Source: Nostoc sp. NIES-4103 (GTDB lineage: Bacteria > Cyanobacteriota > Cyanobacteriia > Cyanobacteriales > Nostocaceae). Taken from it: a stretch of 64,000 nucleotides of DNA. The notes beneath the pieces are model-generated. The model was not told where the DNA came from and did not search any database. It saw nothing but the letters and a program-made list of their open reading frames with translations. The stretch lies in the NCBI RefSeq assembly GCF_002368335.1, contig NZ_AP018288.1:6838494-6902493 (forward strand), read 5' to 3'. A program made the position numbers and the translations under genes. Shown in pieces: positions 35,521 to 43,423 of this stretch (position 1 is its first letter; each line of letters starts with the position of its first letter).

Positions 35521-35675
35521 ATAAAACCAATTTGAAAAATGATAGCGACAGATGGATTTACAAAACCTAAATACAGAAGGCAATTCTAAATCCAAAATCC
35601 AAAATCCGTCTTGAAAAGCTTTGATCGGAGGTTTCCTTTGCTCAAACTTTTCGCAAAATCCAAAATGGTATAAGT
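35521..35675. mobile_element. Dispersed repeat element, copy 1
   Basis: The first about 60 bp (ACCAATTTGAAAAATGAT..., CAGATGGATTTACAAAACC) closely match 61447-61546, and both end in CCAAAATGGTATAAG. This copy carries about 60 extra bases between two CCAAAAT blocks. MITE-like; no coding capacity. Confidence 0.55.
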
Positions 35676-35682
35676 CTATTAT

Positions 35683-35925
35683 TTAACCATGACGATGATT
35701 GCAATGATACGGATAAAGCCATTCACATTTAAAAAGCCCATGAGTATGGTTCTCTAAAAATGTGCCAGCGTGGTGGTTAGGCAATATGTTGATCCCGGCT
35801 CTAGTTTTGATTTCATACAACCAGGGAAACGCTGCTATTAAAACAGCCATTGCAAAGAACAGGTAAAAAGCTATGGTTATGAGTTTGGCTAATCTTTGGG
35901 AATTGCTGTTGACGTTTTGAGACAT
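35683..35925 (-). CDS. Hypothetical small membrane protein with His/Cys-rich C-terminus
   Basis: 80 residues. One membrane helix (about 13-32, LITIAFYLFFAMAVLIAAFPWLY) is followed by a C-terminal segment unusually rich in His, Cys and aromatic residues (NHHAG, ENHTHG, KCEWLYPYHCNHRHG). I recognise no family. The tail could bind a metal or haem. The ATG at 35925 has no strong SD. It is followed on the other side by the HNH gene, 30 bp upstream in the same orientation. Confidence 0.5.
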   Translation of the reverse strand: MSQNVNSNSQRLAKLITIAFYLFFAMAVLIAAFPWLYEIKTRAGINILPNHHAGTFLENHTHGLFKCEWLYPYHCNHRHG

Positions 35926-35955
35926 AGAGCTTACAGACTAACAGTAAATGTTACC

Positions 35956-36201
35956 CTAACTCTGAAAATATCGCCGGAAGCGAGGGTCAGTTTTATCTGT
36001 CTTCTGTTGGTTACAAGTGAAGCAGAGAGTATGCAAGTTGCTGATATCGTTTTGACCGCCACGGGCCAGGGGAATGATATGGTCGATGGTAAGGTCAGTT
36101 TCTAAAGTTGTTTTACCACAGCTTTGGCATTGATATTTATCGCGTTGGAATACATATTTCCTGACTTCGGGAGGGATGCGAATTCGAGGAGTTTTAGTCA
36201 T
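35956..36201 (-). CDS. Small HNH endonuclease family protein
   Basis: 81 residues, essentially a bare HNH domain: CQSCGKTTLETDLTIDHIIPLARGGQNDISNLHTLCFTCNQQK. The two CxxC pairs bind structural zinc, DH of TIDHIIPL gives the first catalytic His, and N/H of the NLHTLC helix the rest, so it may be active. Such orphan proteins are common in cyanobacteria and some are nicking enzymes. A remnant of a second copy (MSKTSRICI...) is found at 40090-40139. Confidence 0.85.
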   Translation of the reverse strand: MTKTPRIRIPPEVRKYVFQRDKYQCQSCGKTTLETDLTIDHIIPLARGGQNDISNLHTLCFTCNQQKTDKTDPRFRRYFQS

Positions 36202-36320
36202 GAGTTTATCTAGGTGTTAAGCTAATCCATTCACTTCAGTTATAGCAACACCATTACCAGCAAAGTAATTACCTAACGCAGCATAAATGGCTACTAAAAG
36301 TCCATTTTCTTTATTCTGCT

Positions 36321-36584
36321 CTATCTTAATTCCACATCTTGCTCAAAAACTAATATAAAATCATTGACAGTTTTTTTGTACTGAAAACCATAATCTAACA
36401 AAGCTTCCTTTAAAGTTTGCAATTCAGATTCTTTGAGGAGATTTTTCTGAGGTTCTATCTCAATAGCTTCCTGATTGACTTTAAACTTGAAACAGTCTTT
36501 GAATTGCTCATAATTCCAGTTTAATTTTCTTGCTGCATTTAACTCGATAGCAGCTAATGTTTTATCAAAATCCTTCGTAACCAT
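36321..36584 (-). CDS. Hypothetical protein
   Basis: 87 residues, mixed charge, no membrane segment or signal. I do not recognise it. It begins MVTKDFDKTLAAIELNAARKLNWNYEQFKDCFKF and ends with a predicted strand-helix pattern (LKEALLDYGFQYKKTVNDFILVF). Sits alone between the HNH gene and infC. The composition looks like a real protein rather than a shadow frame. Confidence 0.5.
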   Translation of the reverse strand: MVTKDFDKTLAAIELNAARKLNWNYEQFKDCFKFKVNQEAIEIEPQKNLLKESELQTLKEALLDYGFQYKKTVNDFILVFEQDVELR

Positions 36585-36863
36585 AAATTTGTCTCTTGCA
36601 TTGCCTTACCTAAATTTTAACAATCATACTCAATAAAAACTCAAGGTAACCGTTAATAAAGATTTAATAAGAAATACAAGTTAGCTTAAACCTGAAAAAA
36701 TCAGTCTTTTGGTAAATGGTTAAAACAAACTAATAAAGTATTCCAGCAAAACTTACTACCCAGATCCCTGACTTCTTGAAGAAGACGGGGATTTAATGAT
36801 AACGCTGTGTTATCTTAGTAATACTTGCAAAGTCAAGTGTTGAATCCTTGAGAGGAAATAACT

Positions 36864-37352
36864 ATCGTAGTCCAAAAGCAACAAATTAACTCGCAAATCA
36901 AGTCACCTCAAGTCTTCTTGATTGATCATGAAAATAACAATCGGGGTTTAATCGACACCTATGAAGCTCTACAGTTAGCCCAAAGTGTAGACCTTGACCT
37001 AGTTGTAGTCTCCGAAGGTAAAGAAGCTCCAGTAGCAAAGATTCTCAACTATGGCAAGTTTCAGTATCAAAAGAAAAAACGCCAAGGACAGAGTGCTAGA
37101 CCCACAGTAAAAGAAGTCCGGTTCCGTCCCAACGTGGGTATGGCTGATTATAATTTACGCATTGATCAAGCCCTTGGGTGGTTGAACAAAGGCGATTCAG
37201 TGAAATTTGCTATTCGTTTACGAGGTCGAGAACATCAATATCGTGAGCAAGCTGGAGAAATGCTAGAGCGCATCGTGACTGATCTTAGTAAAGTAGGTAA
37301 AGTCCAGTCGCTTGATAAACGCTCACTGATTGTTCAAATTATGCCTGCGTAG
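36864..37352 (+). CDS. infC: Translation initiation factor IF-3 paralogue, probable AUC start
   Basis: 162 residues from the ATC at 36864. IF-3 binds the 30S subunit and checks start-codon pairing. The N-domain (INSQIKSPQVFLIDHENNNRGLIDTYEALQLAQ), the basic linker (YGKFQYQKKKRQ) and the C-domain (VKEVRFRPNVGMADYNLRIDQALGWLNKGDSVKFAIRLRGREHQ) are all present. No ATG or GTG exists between the in-frame stop at 36849 and the conserved N-domain; a TTG at 36918 would cut off INSQI...LID. AGAGGA (36851-36856) is seven bases before ATC, so a non-canonical start, as known for infC AUU/AUC autoregulation, fits best. Somewhat short and divergent; a second infC likely exists elsewhere. Confidence 0.85.
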   Translation: MVVQKQQINSQIKSPQVFLIDHENNNRGLIDTYEALQLAQSVDLDLVVVSEGKEAPVAKILNYGKFQYQKKKRQGQSARPTVKEVRFRPNVGMADYNLRIDQALGWLNKGDSVKFAIRLRGREHQYREQAGEMLERIVTDLSKVGKVQSLDKRSLIVQIMPA

Positions 37353-37412
37353 TATATCCTTAGTTAATATAAGTCTCTTTACTGAGCAATAGAAATCCTT
37401 AAGTAGTTTCAG

Positions 37413-37497
37413 GCTTACGTAACACTACACGATGTAGCGGCAATTTATTAATTGCCGCTACTTGATAATGAGGATTTCAGCTATTGTTGGCGTAAGT
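37413..37497. repeat. MITE-like element with TTACG ends and internal hairpin
   Basis: Bounded by GGCTTACGTAA and TTGGCGTAAGTGC, weakly inverted; inside is a perfect hairpin GTAGCGGCAATT (37434-37445) / complement (37450-37461). It belongs with the GGACTTACGCA-ended elements at 38136-38258 and 39910-40001. Confidence 0.45.
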
Positions 37498-37577
37498 GCT
37501 ATCTAAAAAGTCAAAATTGTCTAGCTGTCGCCAGTAGTATTAGGACATCAACAGATGATAAAATCTAGACACAAAGC

Positions 37578-37620
37578 GAAAAGTCATGCATCGGCGGCTT
37601 CCGCCGATGCATGACTTTTC
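37578..37620. repeat. Perfect 20-bp hairpin between infC and trxA
   Basis: Arms at 37578-37597 (GAAAAGTCATGCATCGGCGG) and 37601-37620 are exact complements with a 3-base loop CTT. It is GC-rich at the tip and is not followed by a T-run, so it is not a standard terminator. It lies 100 bp before trxA. Confidence 0.75.
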
Positions 37621-37719
37621 AAGACAAATACTTTTCACCCAGTCACCAGTCCCCAGTCCCTAATCCCTAGCCATATCATTTGGTTACTGAAATTTTAGTT
37701 TGATACTGGAAAATAAATA

Positions 37720-38046
37720 ATGCCTACTGACATAGTTACTTATGTTCAAGAAAGTGAATTTGATACTCTTTTAAGTAAAGAGAAAATTGTGGTTGTTGAC
37801 TTTACTGCTACTTGGTGCGGTCCCTGTCGTATTGTTAGTCCGTTAATGGATCAACTTGCTAATGAATACAAAGATCGCGTTAAAGTTGTGAAAATAGACG
37901 TGGACAAGGACAAGCCAGTTTTCAAAAAATTCGGACTTCGCAGTATTCCAGCGGTGTTAATTTTTAAAGATGGTGAATTAGCACAAACAATCATAGGAGT
38001 TTCTCCTTATGAGGAGTTTAGCACCGCTGTTGAAAAGCTTCTTTAG
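37720..38046 (+). CDS. trxA: Thioredoxin
   Basis: 108 residues, the size of a single-domain thioredoxin. The active site is WCGPC (C33, C36), followed by the conserved cis-Pro region SIPAVLIF. It reduces disulfides of cytoplasmic enzymes, with electrons from ferredoxin- or NADPH-thioredoxin reductase. Stand-alone gene; cyanobacteria have several thioredoxins and I cannot tell which class this is beyond m/x/y-like with a WCGPC site. Confidence 0.93.
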   Translation: MPTDIVTYVQESEFDTLLSKEKIVVVDFTATWCGPCRIVSPLMDQLANEYKDRVKVVKIDVDKDKPVFKKFGLRSIPAVLIFKDGELAQTIIGVSPYEEFSTAVEKLL

Positions 38047-38135
38047 ATTATCAAAGCAAAGTGTTCAGAAAAATTCTGGCAAATTCGTAACAAAAGGTTT
38101 TTTGAGAACTTGTCGCTCAAGCAGCAATTTTACTA

Positions 38136-38258
38136 GCACTTACGCAATGCGGTATATGTGATTGTGACCGAAACGCACTGTAGGGAAGCAATCTCAGCAC
38201 TCAGGAGATTGCTTCCCTATTGCTCACTTCGGACGCTTTTTTGTCAAAATGCGTAAGT
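38136..38258. mobile_element. MITE-like element with ACTTACGCA ends
   Basis: The ends GCACTTACGCA (38136-38146) and TGCGTAAGT (38250-38258) are inverted. A strong inner hairpin TAGGGAAGCAATCTC (38181-38195) / complement (38205-38219) has a 9-base loop. Downstream of trxA; no coding capacity. Confidence 0.6.
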
Positions 38259-38333
38259 CTTATTTACTTTTGTAACCCTTTATTAGCAAAAGCTTTAAAC
38301 TTGCCGTAGCAAGTAGTGACAGTCTCGTTACTT

Positions 38334-38630
38334 CTAGGCTTGTTTGTCAGCAATCATCATGCTTTTCTGGATACTAGTTACACAAAAATTAATATGGGAG
38401 CGAATAGCTCGCTCATAAACTACAGTTTGCTCTGTACGTATTCCTACATTTTGATATATCAACTGAATTTTAGGAAATTCGCACCAGTACATTAAAAAAA
38501 TGTCTTTAGCAGGAGTAGTAATTTCATAATTATTCTCTTGTTTTTTCTTTTTGAGTCTACAATTATTTAGTTGTAACTTCTGTCTAAATAATTGTTCAAA
38601 TTCTGGAATTATATTTGAAGTAATATCCAT
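38334..38630 (-). CDS. Hypothetical protein
   Basis: 98 residues, soluble, no recognised domain. A Lys-rich stretch (LKKKKQENNYEITTPAKDIFLMYWCEFPKIQLIYQNVGI) is followed by a helical C-terminus. The frame is the only long one in the region and ends shortly before the MITE. Moderate confidence that it is coding. Confidence 0.45.
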   Translation of the reverse strand: MDITSNIIPEFEQLFRQKLQLNNCRLKKKKQENNYEITTPAKDIFLMYWCEFPKIQLIYQNVGIRTEQTVVYERAIRSHINFCVTSIQKSMMIADKQA

Positions 38631-38810
38631 ACTTTACTACACGTAAAAACGTGTTACTAGGGCAAACATTATCTTGTGATGTTACTAAGGATGAAACTTT
38701 AGCTACCTTGGACTAAAGTTAGTGATCTCAAAGTTTTCAACTATTTGGCACTTGATGCAACTTACTATAGCAACTTTCTTTGCCAAGATTACTTTAGTCA
38801 CAAATATTAA

Positions 38811-39116
38811 TTAATAGAAGGCTTCTACATTGTGTCGGAAAGCAATTAAGGCGTGGTTACCTTGCTCTTGTTTCAGTGCCGAAAGGATACCATCAGATAC
38901 TTCTAATGAAACGATGGTTTTGATTTCTATATTGGTGTTGTAGCCTGCTAAGTCCGACAAGCGTCTTCCGTGTCCGCCTTCACCTTGAACTTGATTAATG
39001 GTGTAACCACTGACATTATGGCTTTTCAGCAGCTTGACAATACGGTCTTTCAATACCGTTTCACCAATAATGGTGATGAGGACAGCAGGTTTAACAGGAC
39101 TGTCTGAGTTTGACAT
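38811..39116 (-). CDS. PII-like (nitrogen regulatory protein P-II superfamily) protein
   Basis: 101 residues from the ATG at 39116; a TTG at 39149 extends the frame by eleven residues but these look unconserved. The pattern VLITIIGETVLKDRIVKLLKSHNVSGYTINQVQGEGGHGRR matches the first beta-alpha-beta unit and T-loop start of PII-like trimeric proteins, and IEIKTIVSLEVSDGILSALKQEQ the second unit. The T-loop tyrosine and the nucleotide-binding residues of classical GlnB are not evident, so it is a divergent member like SbtB or other PII-like proteins. Ligand unknown. Confidence 0.65.
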   Translation of the reverse strand: MSNSDSPVKPAVLITIIGETVLKDRIVKLLKSHNVSGYTINQVQGEGGHGRRLSDLAGYNTNIEIKTIVSLEVSDGILSALKQEQGNHALIAFRHNVEAFY

Positions 39117-39191
39117 GGAGAATTCCAGAGATTGAATTTTGGCTGCCAAAGCTTAAGTTTTGGTCGCACTGCAACGTTCAAATTTTATCTT

Positions 39192-39224
39192 AAAAAGGCT
39201 CAAGCATTCTTGCCTGAGCCTTTT
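39192..39224 (-). terminator. Rho-independent terminator of the RRM gene
   Basis: On the minus strand, AAAAGGCTCAGGCA, loop of four, TGCTTGAGCCTTTTT: a stem of about 13 bp with one internal mismatch ending in a T-run. It lies 60 bp downstream of the RRM gene stop, between it and the PII-like gene. Confidence 0.8.
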
Positions 39225-39283
39225 CCAAATGCAATTAATTTCCTGAATTAACAGGTTTGTTTAAAGAGGTAAATCTATGAAAC

Positions 39284-39589
39284 TTAATAGCGGTTACGTC
39301 CGCCACCGCCGTAGCTTCCACGATTACCACCAAATGAACCTCTTTCTTCTCTGGGTTTAGCTTTATTAACTTTGAGGTCACGTCCCATCCACTCAGCACC
39401 ATTAAGTGCATCAATGGCAGCTGTTTCTTCAGCATCAGTTCCCATTTCCACAAAACCAAAGCCGCGCAAACGACCTGTTTCACGGTCAGTAGGAAGCTGA
39501 ACCCGTTTTACAGAACCATATTCTGCAAACACAGCATTGAGACTGTCTTCTGTAACTTCATAAGAAAGATTGCCTACATAAACTGACAT
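39284..39589 (-). CDS. RRM-domain RNA-binding protein (cyanobacterial Rbp type)
   Basis: 101 residues. A single RNA recognition motif: RNP2 VYVGNL (residues 3-8) and RNP1 RGFGFVEM (42-49) with the aromatic RNA-stacking residues in place. The C-terminus is a short Gly/Arg/Tyr-rich tail (GSFGGNRGSYGGGGRNRY), typical of the cold-inducible Rbp class of Anabaena. It probably binds and stabilises mRNAs at low temperature or targets them. A long AT-rich upstream region (39590-39780) could be its leader, in keeping with cold control. Followed by a clear terminator. Confidence 0.93.
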   Translation of the reverse strand: MSVYVGNLSYEVTEDSLNAVFAEYGSVKRVQLPTDRETGRLRGFGFVEMGTDAEETAAIDALNGAEWMGRDLKVNKAKPREERGSFGGNRGSYGGGGRNRY

Positions 39590-39909
39590 AGATTGTCTCC
39601 GAAATCATAAGTTTGTAGAGATTTAGGTTTCGGAGAAAAGTCTGTGAATACCAAAAGGAATGAGCCTGTCAATACTAAAAACAAACGCTGTCGCCGAATT
39701 AACTCTCACTTACCACCATGACACACTAGGCAATTATTAGGGGGAAAGTTACAAAAACCGTTATATAAAGTTATGAGAGCAACTGATAACTAAGTATAGG
39801 TAATGCTTGGAAAGTGCGATTCATTTCGTGCATTGAATCTTTGAAATGTAGATACAGTAAGCTTTTATAGATTAATTTACAGCTTTTTACACGTTTGTGA
39901 GCTTAAATC

Positions 39910-40001
39910 AGGACTTACGCATGGACTACGATTTTACGTCATTACGAGCCAAGCGAAGTAATCGTAAAAGCTTAGTTTTTCGTCACGAGTGCGTAAGTCC
40001 T
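39910..40001. mobile_element. MITE, 92 bp, AGGACTTACGCA terminal repeats
   Basis: Perfect 12-bp terminal inverted repeats AGGACTTACGCA (39910-39921) and TGCGTAAGTCCT (39990-40001). The interior contains GTCATTACGAGCCAAGCGAAGTAATCG, a common cyanobacterial palindromic motif. Single ends of the same family occur at 48310-48320 and 52992-53002. Confidence 0.75.
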
Positions 40002-40089
40002 ATAAATATCTATTAGACTCATTTTTTTGTGAAAAGCACATAATACACTGCTGTGTGGTATCGTGCCTGATAGCAAAGCCATAACACAC

Positions 40090-40139
40090 TACTTAATATC
40101 TACTTCAGGATAGATGCAAATACGAGAAGTTTTACTCAT
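40090..40139 (-). pseudogene. 5' remnant of an HNH endonuclease gene
   Basis: Minus-strand reading from 40139 gives MSKTSRICIYPEVDIK and then a stop, closely matching the start of the intact HNH protein at 36201 (MTKTPRIRIPPEVRKYVF). Only about 16 codons survive. Its ATG overlaps the TGA of the KGK gene (ATGA), which suggests that the two genes once formed a translationally coupled pair. Confidence 0.6.
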
Positions 40140-40489
40140 GAGTCTTCTTCATGAATTATGCGACGTAGATCATCAAGAGGTGATTCGGGTTCAGTTGTAC
40201 TTGGGTCATCAGGAATTAACTCTAGAGTAACTTTAATTCTTAATTTTCCTTGCTGCCAGCCTTTTGAACCAATTTTTAAAATTTCACAGTCTAAACCATC
40301 ACCTAGCAATTCCTGTATGTTGGGCGTTGGCAATTTTCTTTCTTGCAATGCTCCAGTAATTGTATTGATTACTCTGTGTGTAAATGCATAATTTACTGCT
40401 TCTCTAAATTTACCCAATTTAAACAGTTTATCCTTTGATGCAACAACATCATCATCATTACATTCTTGCAAATACCAATTCTCTTCCAT
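40136..40489 (-). CDS. KGK domain protein
   Basis: 117 residues from the ATG at 40489, which has AGAGG just upstream; an upstream in-frame ATG at 40579 adds 30 residues including a Cys/Phe-rich stretch that does not look conserved. The C-terminal part carries the signature of the cyanobacterial KGK family (GWQQGKLRIKVTLELIPDDP...ESPLDDLRR). Function unknown; the family is found almost only in cyanobacteria. The stop codon overlaps the start of an HNH gene remnant. Confidence 0.8.
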   Translation of the reverse strand: MEENWYLQECNDDDVVASKDKLFKLGKFREAVNYAFTHRVINTITGALQERKLPTPNIQELLGDGLDCEILKIGSKGWQQGKLRIKVTLELIPDDPSTTEPESPLDDLRRIIHEEDS

Positions 40490-40821
40490 ATCTACCTCTA
40501 GTGAAAAAATAATTAACAAAAAACATTCTAATTTTTCAGATTGGAATATATTTTTACACCACATAAATATTCCATTCATATCTAAAAAAACTTGTCATTA
40601 AACACATATTTTAAATCTACAGCTACGTTACAATCCTTCCCAAAACTTAAGTTATTGGGAAATGTCGGTCGGTTTAATAGTGTAACTGTTACAAAAATGC
40701 AGGTAATGACAAGTACTAAAAGCCTGGGGCTATAAAAACAAAGATATAGCAGTAGCCAGATGTATTAGGACAATATTTGCTCAAAGCCAAGAAGCAACTA
40801 GGTTTCCACTCAGTACTTAGC

Positions 40822-40852
40822 AGTAGAGACGATTCGCCGAATCGTCTCTACT
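40822..40852. repeat. Hairpin GTAGAGACG...CGTCTCTAC, family copy C
   Basis: AGTAGAGACGATTCG pairs with its complement at 40838-40852 around a very small loop. Same outer stem as the copies at 12487 and 24573, different but still pairing inner stem. Fifteen bases before the stop of the dynamin gene. Confidence 0.7.
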
Positions 40853-40866
40853 CAGCACTTTGCTTA

Positions 40867-43326
40867 CTAAACCTGTGCTACTCCATCCAGTAAACCATCT
40901 GAAACTACAATCCCATTGTTAGCAGCAATTTTCTCAACAACTTCTGCATCAGCATCACTAATTATAGGCAATAAATGCTCATATAACTGCATCGCTTGCA
41001 AACAACTATTAATACTAGAAACTGCTGAATTATAACCCATAATCTTTTGCTCAACAGCACTTAATAAACGCCCATTATTGAGAATCTTTTCTTCCGCTTC
41101 TTGTTGCAGCGTTTGTTCTAAATAAGTACGCGCTTGTGGATACTGCTGTAAAATTTCATCTGCTTGCTTATCAGCGATTGGTAACAAATGAGTTTTGAGG
41201 GTTTGGTTGATGGTTTGGCGAAAGGATTTGCGAATAGTTTGAGAAACTTTAGGCTCAAAATCTAACTTCAATAATTGCCTAATTGCTGGTTCTGCTTCTA
41301 TGACACTTTCAGCATCATAACCTTGGGAAGTTTGCTGTAAAGTTTGGCGAAATTGATATATAGAAAAAGTGCCTTCATCATAAAATCTGGGGCTTTCTCG
41401 CACGAAGCGATCGCATTCTACCCCAGCAGCACTCACTAAAGCCAAAGAAACTTGTTTTTCTACAAATTTTAACTCTTGTTCAATGCCGCTATCATTACCT
41501 AATAAGCGGTACAACTGACGATAATATTCTGACTTGCGAACCTTCTCTATCAACCGCTGAAACAAATTAGCAACAACTTGCTGGGAAGAATCAACTAAAA
41601 TATCTTCCAATTGATTGGATAAATAATAAAATGCCTCTACTAAAATAGCAATCAATGGCGCTGTTGCATTCCGCGGATGGCTGAGGGTTGCACGTCGATA
41701 AGCATCAGCTACAGAAAAATTATCTAATAACTCATCTAAACGACGAATCATCCGTGATTGTAATTGCCGAAAATCTGCTTCAAAAGCATCACAGGCATTA
41801 GTAATTAAGAGATTTACTTCTTCTGTGATGTGCAAACTAAATTCTTTACCAAGTTGCTGTAGTTGCTGGTTAAGACGTTGCAACTCTTGTGCCTTCATGG
41901 CTTCAATTTCTCGCGGCTGACTTTCTAAATCCCGTTGCACAGATTGATAATATTTTTTCAGTTTAATACATACATCTTCCAAGTCATCAGCAAGATTTTG
42001 AAAAAGTTGCGGGCATTTTTCTTCAGTCAGGTAACGAGTAATAGCTGTACGAAATTCTTCGATACCACTATCTTGAATTAGTTGTTTAATTAAAGGCGTT
42101 CCTTGTTCAGATAAAATCCGCACATAATTTTCATTGGGAGTTTCAAAACCATTCAGGGAAATCCGAAACTGACTGGCAGAAAGTTTCCCAGAACTCACAC
42201 AGTAATTGTTAAATGCAAAAACAAATTGTGGCGTTTCCTCGTTACCATTCAAATTTTTGACACTTTCTGCAAAAATAGAATCTAAACCAAATCTATCTTG
42301 GATATTTGTCTGTTTAATTTGACTGCCGTAAAAGCCGAGTAACCCACTGGTTTTATAAACTCGATTGGTATCATGAAACTGTGCAGTAATTAAATTATCC
42401 AATCGCTGCCTTAGCTGGGTATTGTACCAAGTTTCATCGATGCGGTTGAAGACATAAAAAACGCGATCGCGTATTCCTGCATTTGAACGCATCGTTTCTA
42501 AAAGTTCTGTTTCTTCCTTTGTCATATCACCAGCGGATGCAGGTTTCAAGACACACACCACCGCTGATGTATCAGGATGTTGAATTTTGGCGTAAGTTAG
42601 CTGTGCATCTTTCTCTACTGGTGCATCAATTCCTGGTGTGTCAATAATGACATTTCCATCTTCTAAAAGGGGATGATTACAGTAATATTCAATCCGCTTT
42701 AAAACTGCACTATTGCTACCACGACGCGCATATCCAGCAGCTTCTTTTAAATTAGAAAAATTAAATTGCTCCATGGAATATGTAGCATTATTTACCGTGT
42801 TAATATATTGACGGTTTGCTTGATACCCTTCCAGCAACAATAATAATGCTTTCGCTTGCTTTGCACGTTCCGATTTACTTTCACCACCTTCTTGCTGAAT
42901 GATAACTTGGCATCCTTCGCATAAAAGGCTAACTACTTCGGCTTGATTGATATTGGCTGCTGTTTTAAATCCCAATTGTTGACATAAAGAACTTGCTTGT
43001 TCTCGAATCTCTGCTTCACTTAAAAATGTCAAAACAACCCGTTCTTTATCTATGGGTGCATACTCAATCTTGCATTCTGTACCTGTGGCGTGTCCCTCAG
43101 CGCTGTAGAGTAATTCCCGTTCTAGCAGTGCATTAATTAGCATCGATTTTCCTGCACTAAATGCACCTGCAAACACAATTTCAAACTTGGGAGAAATCGC
43201 TTTACTCAGAGAAGTTTGTACAGGTGTAATATCTTGGGAACGTAAAGATGATTCTTGCTGTAAAAGTTGTAATATAGATTCTACTTGCTCTTTCAAATTT
43301 TGACACTGAGGAAGCAGGTTTGACAT
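40867..43326 (-). CDS. Dynamin-like GTPase (bacterial dynamin family)
   Basis: 819 residues. N-terminal GTPase domain with G1 P-loop GAFSAGKS (54-61), a G2-type Thr in HATGTECKIEYA, G3 DTPGID and a G4-like NRID. The rest is long and helical (coiled-coil-rich, e.g. EIEAMKAQELQRLNQQLQQLGKEF), as in the stalk of bacterial dynamin-like proteins, which bind and remodel membranes; the crystal-structure BDLP comes from Nostoc punctiforme. A short hydrophobic stretch (APLIAILVEAFYYLSNQL) could be the membrane paddle. Encoded alone, without the tandem partner seen in some species. Confidence 0.88.
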   Translation of the reverse strand: MSNLLPQCQNLKEQVESILQLLQQESSLRSQDITPVQTSLSKAISPKFEIVFAGAFSAGKSMLINALLERELLYSAEGHATGTECKIEYAPIDKERVVLTFLSEAEIREQASSLCQQLGFKTAANINQAEVVSLLCEGCQVIIQQEGGESKSERAKQAKALLLLLEGYQANRQYINTVNNATYSMEQFNFSNLKEAAGYARRGSNSAVLKRIEYYCNHPLLEDGNVIIDTPGIDAPVEKDAQLTYAKIQHPDTSAVVCVLKPASAGDMTKEETELLETMRSNAGIRDRVFYVFNRIDETWYNTQLRQRLDNLITAQFHDTNRVYKTSGLLGFYGSQIKQTNIQDRFGLDSIFAESVKNLNGNEETPQFVFAFNNYCVSSGKLSASQFRISLNGFETPNENYVRILSEQGTPLIKQLIQDSGIEEFRTAITRYLTEEKCPQLFQNLADDLEDVCIKLKKYYQSVQRDLESQPREIEAMKAQELQRLNQQLQQLGKEFSLHITEEVNLLITNACDAFEADFRQLQSRMIRRLDELLDNFSVADAYRRATLSHPRNATAPLIAILVEAFYYLSNQLEDILVDSSQQVVANLFQRLIEKVRKSEYYRQLYRLLGNDSGIEQELKFVEKQVSLALVSAAGVECDRFVRESPRFYDEGTFSIYQFRQTLQQTSQGYDAESVIEAEPAIRQLLKLDFEPKVSQTIRKSFRQTINQTLKTHLLPIADKQADEILQQYPQARTYLEQTLQQEAEEKILNNGRLLSAVEQKIMGYNSAVSSINSCLQAMQLYEHLLPIISDADAEVVEKIAANNGIVVSDGLLDGVAQV

Positions 43327-43423
43327 TATTAAGCACCAATAAATACTTATGTGTATTTTATTAGTATTTAAATGGCTGACGCTTCAGTAGTCTTACTGAG
43401 GTAAATTTATTTGATTACCTTTT

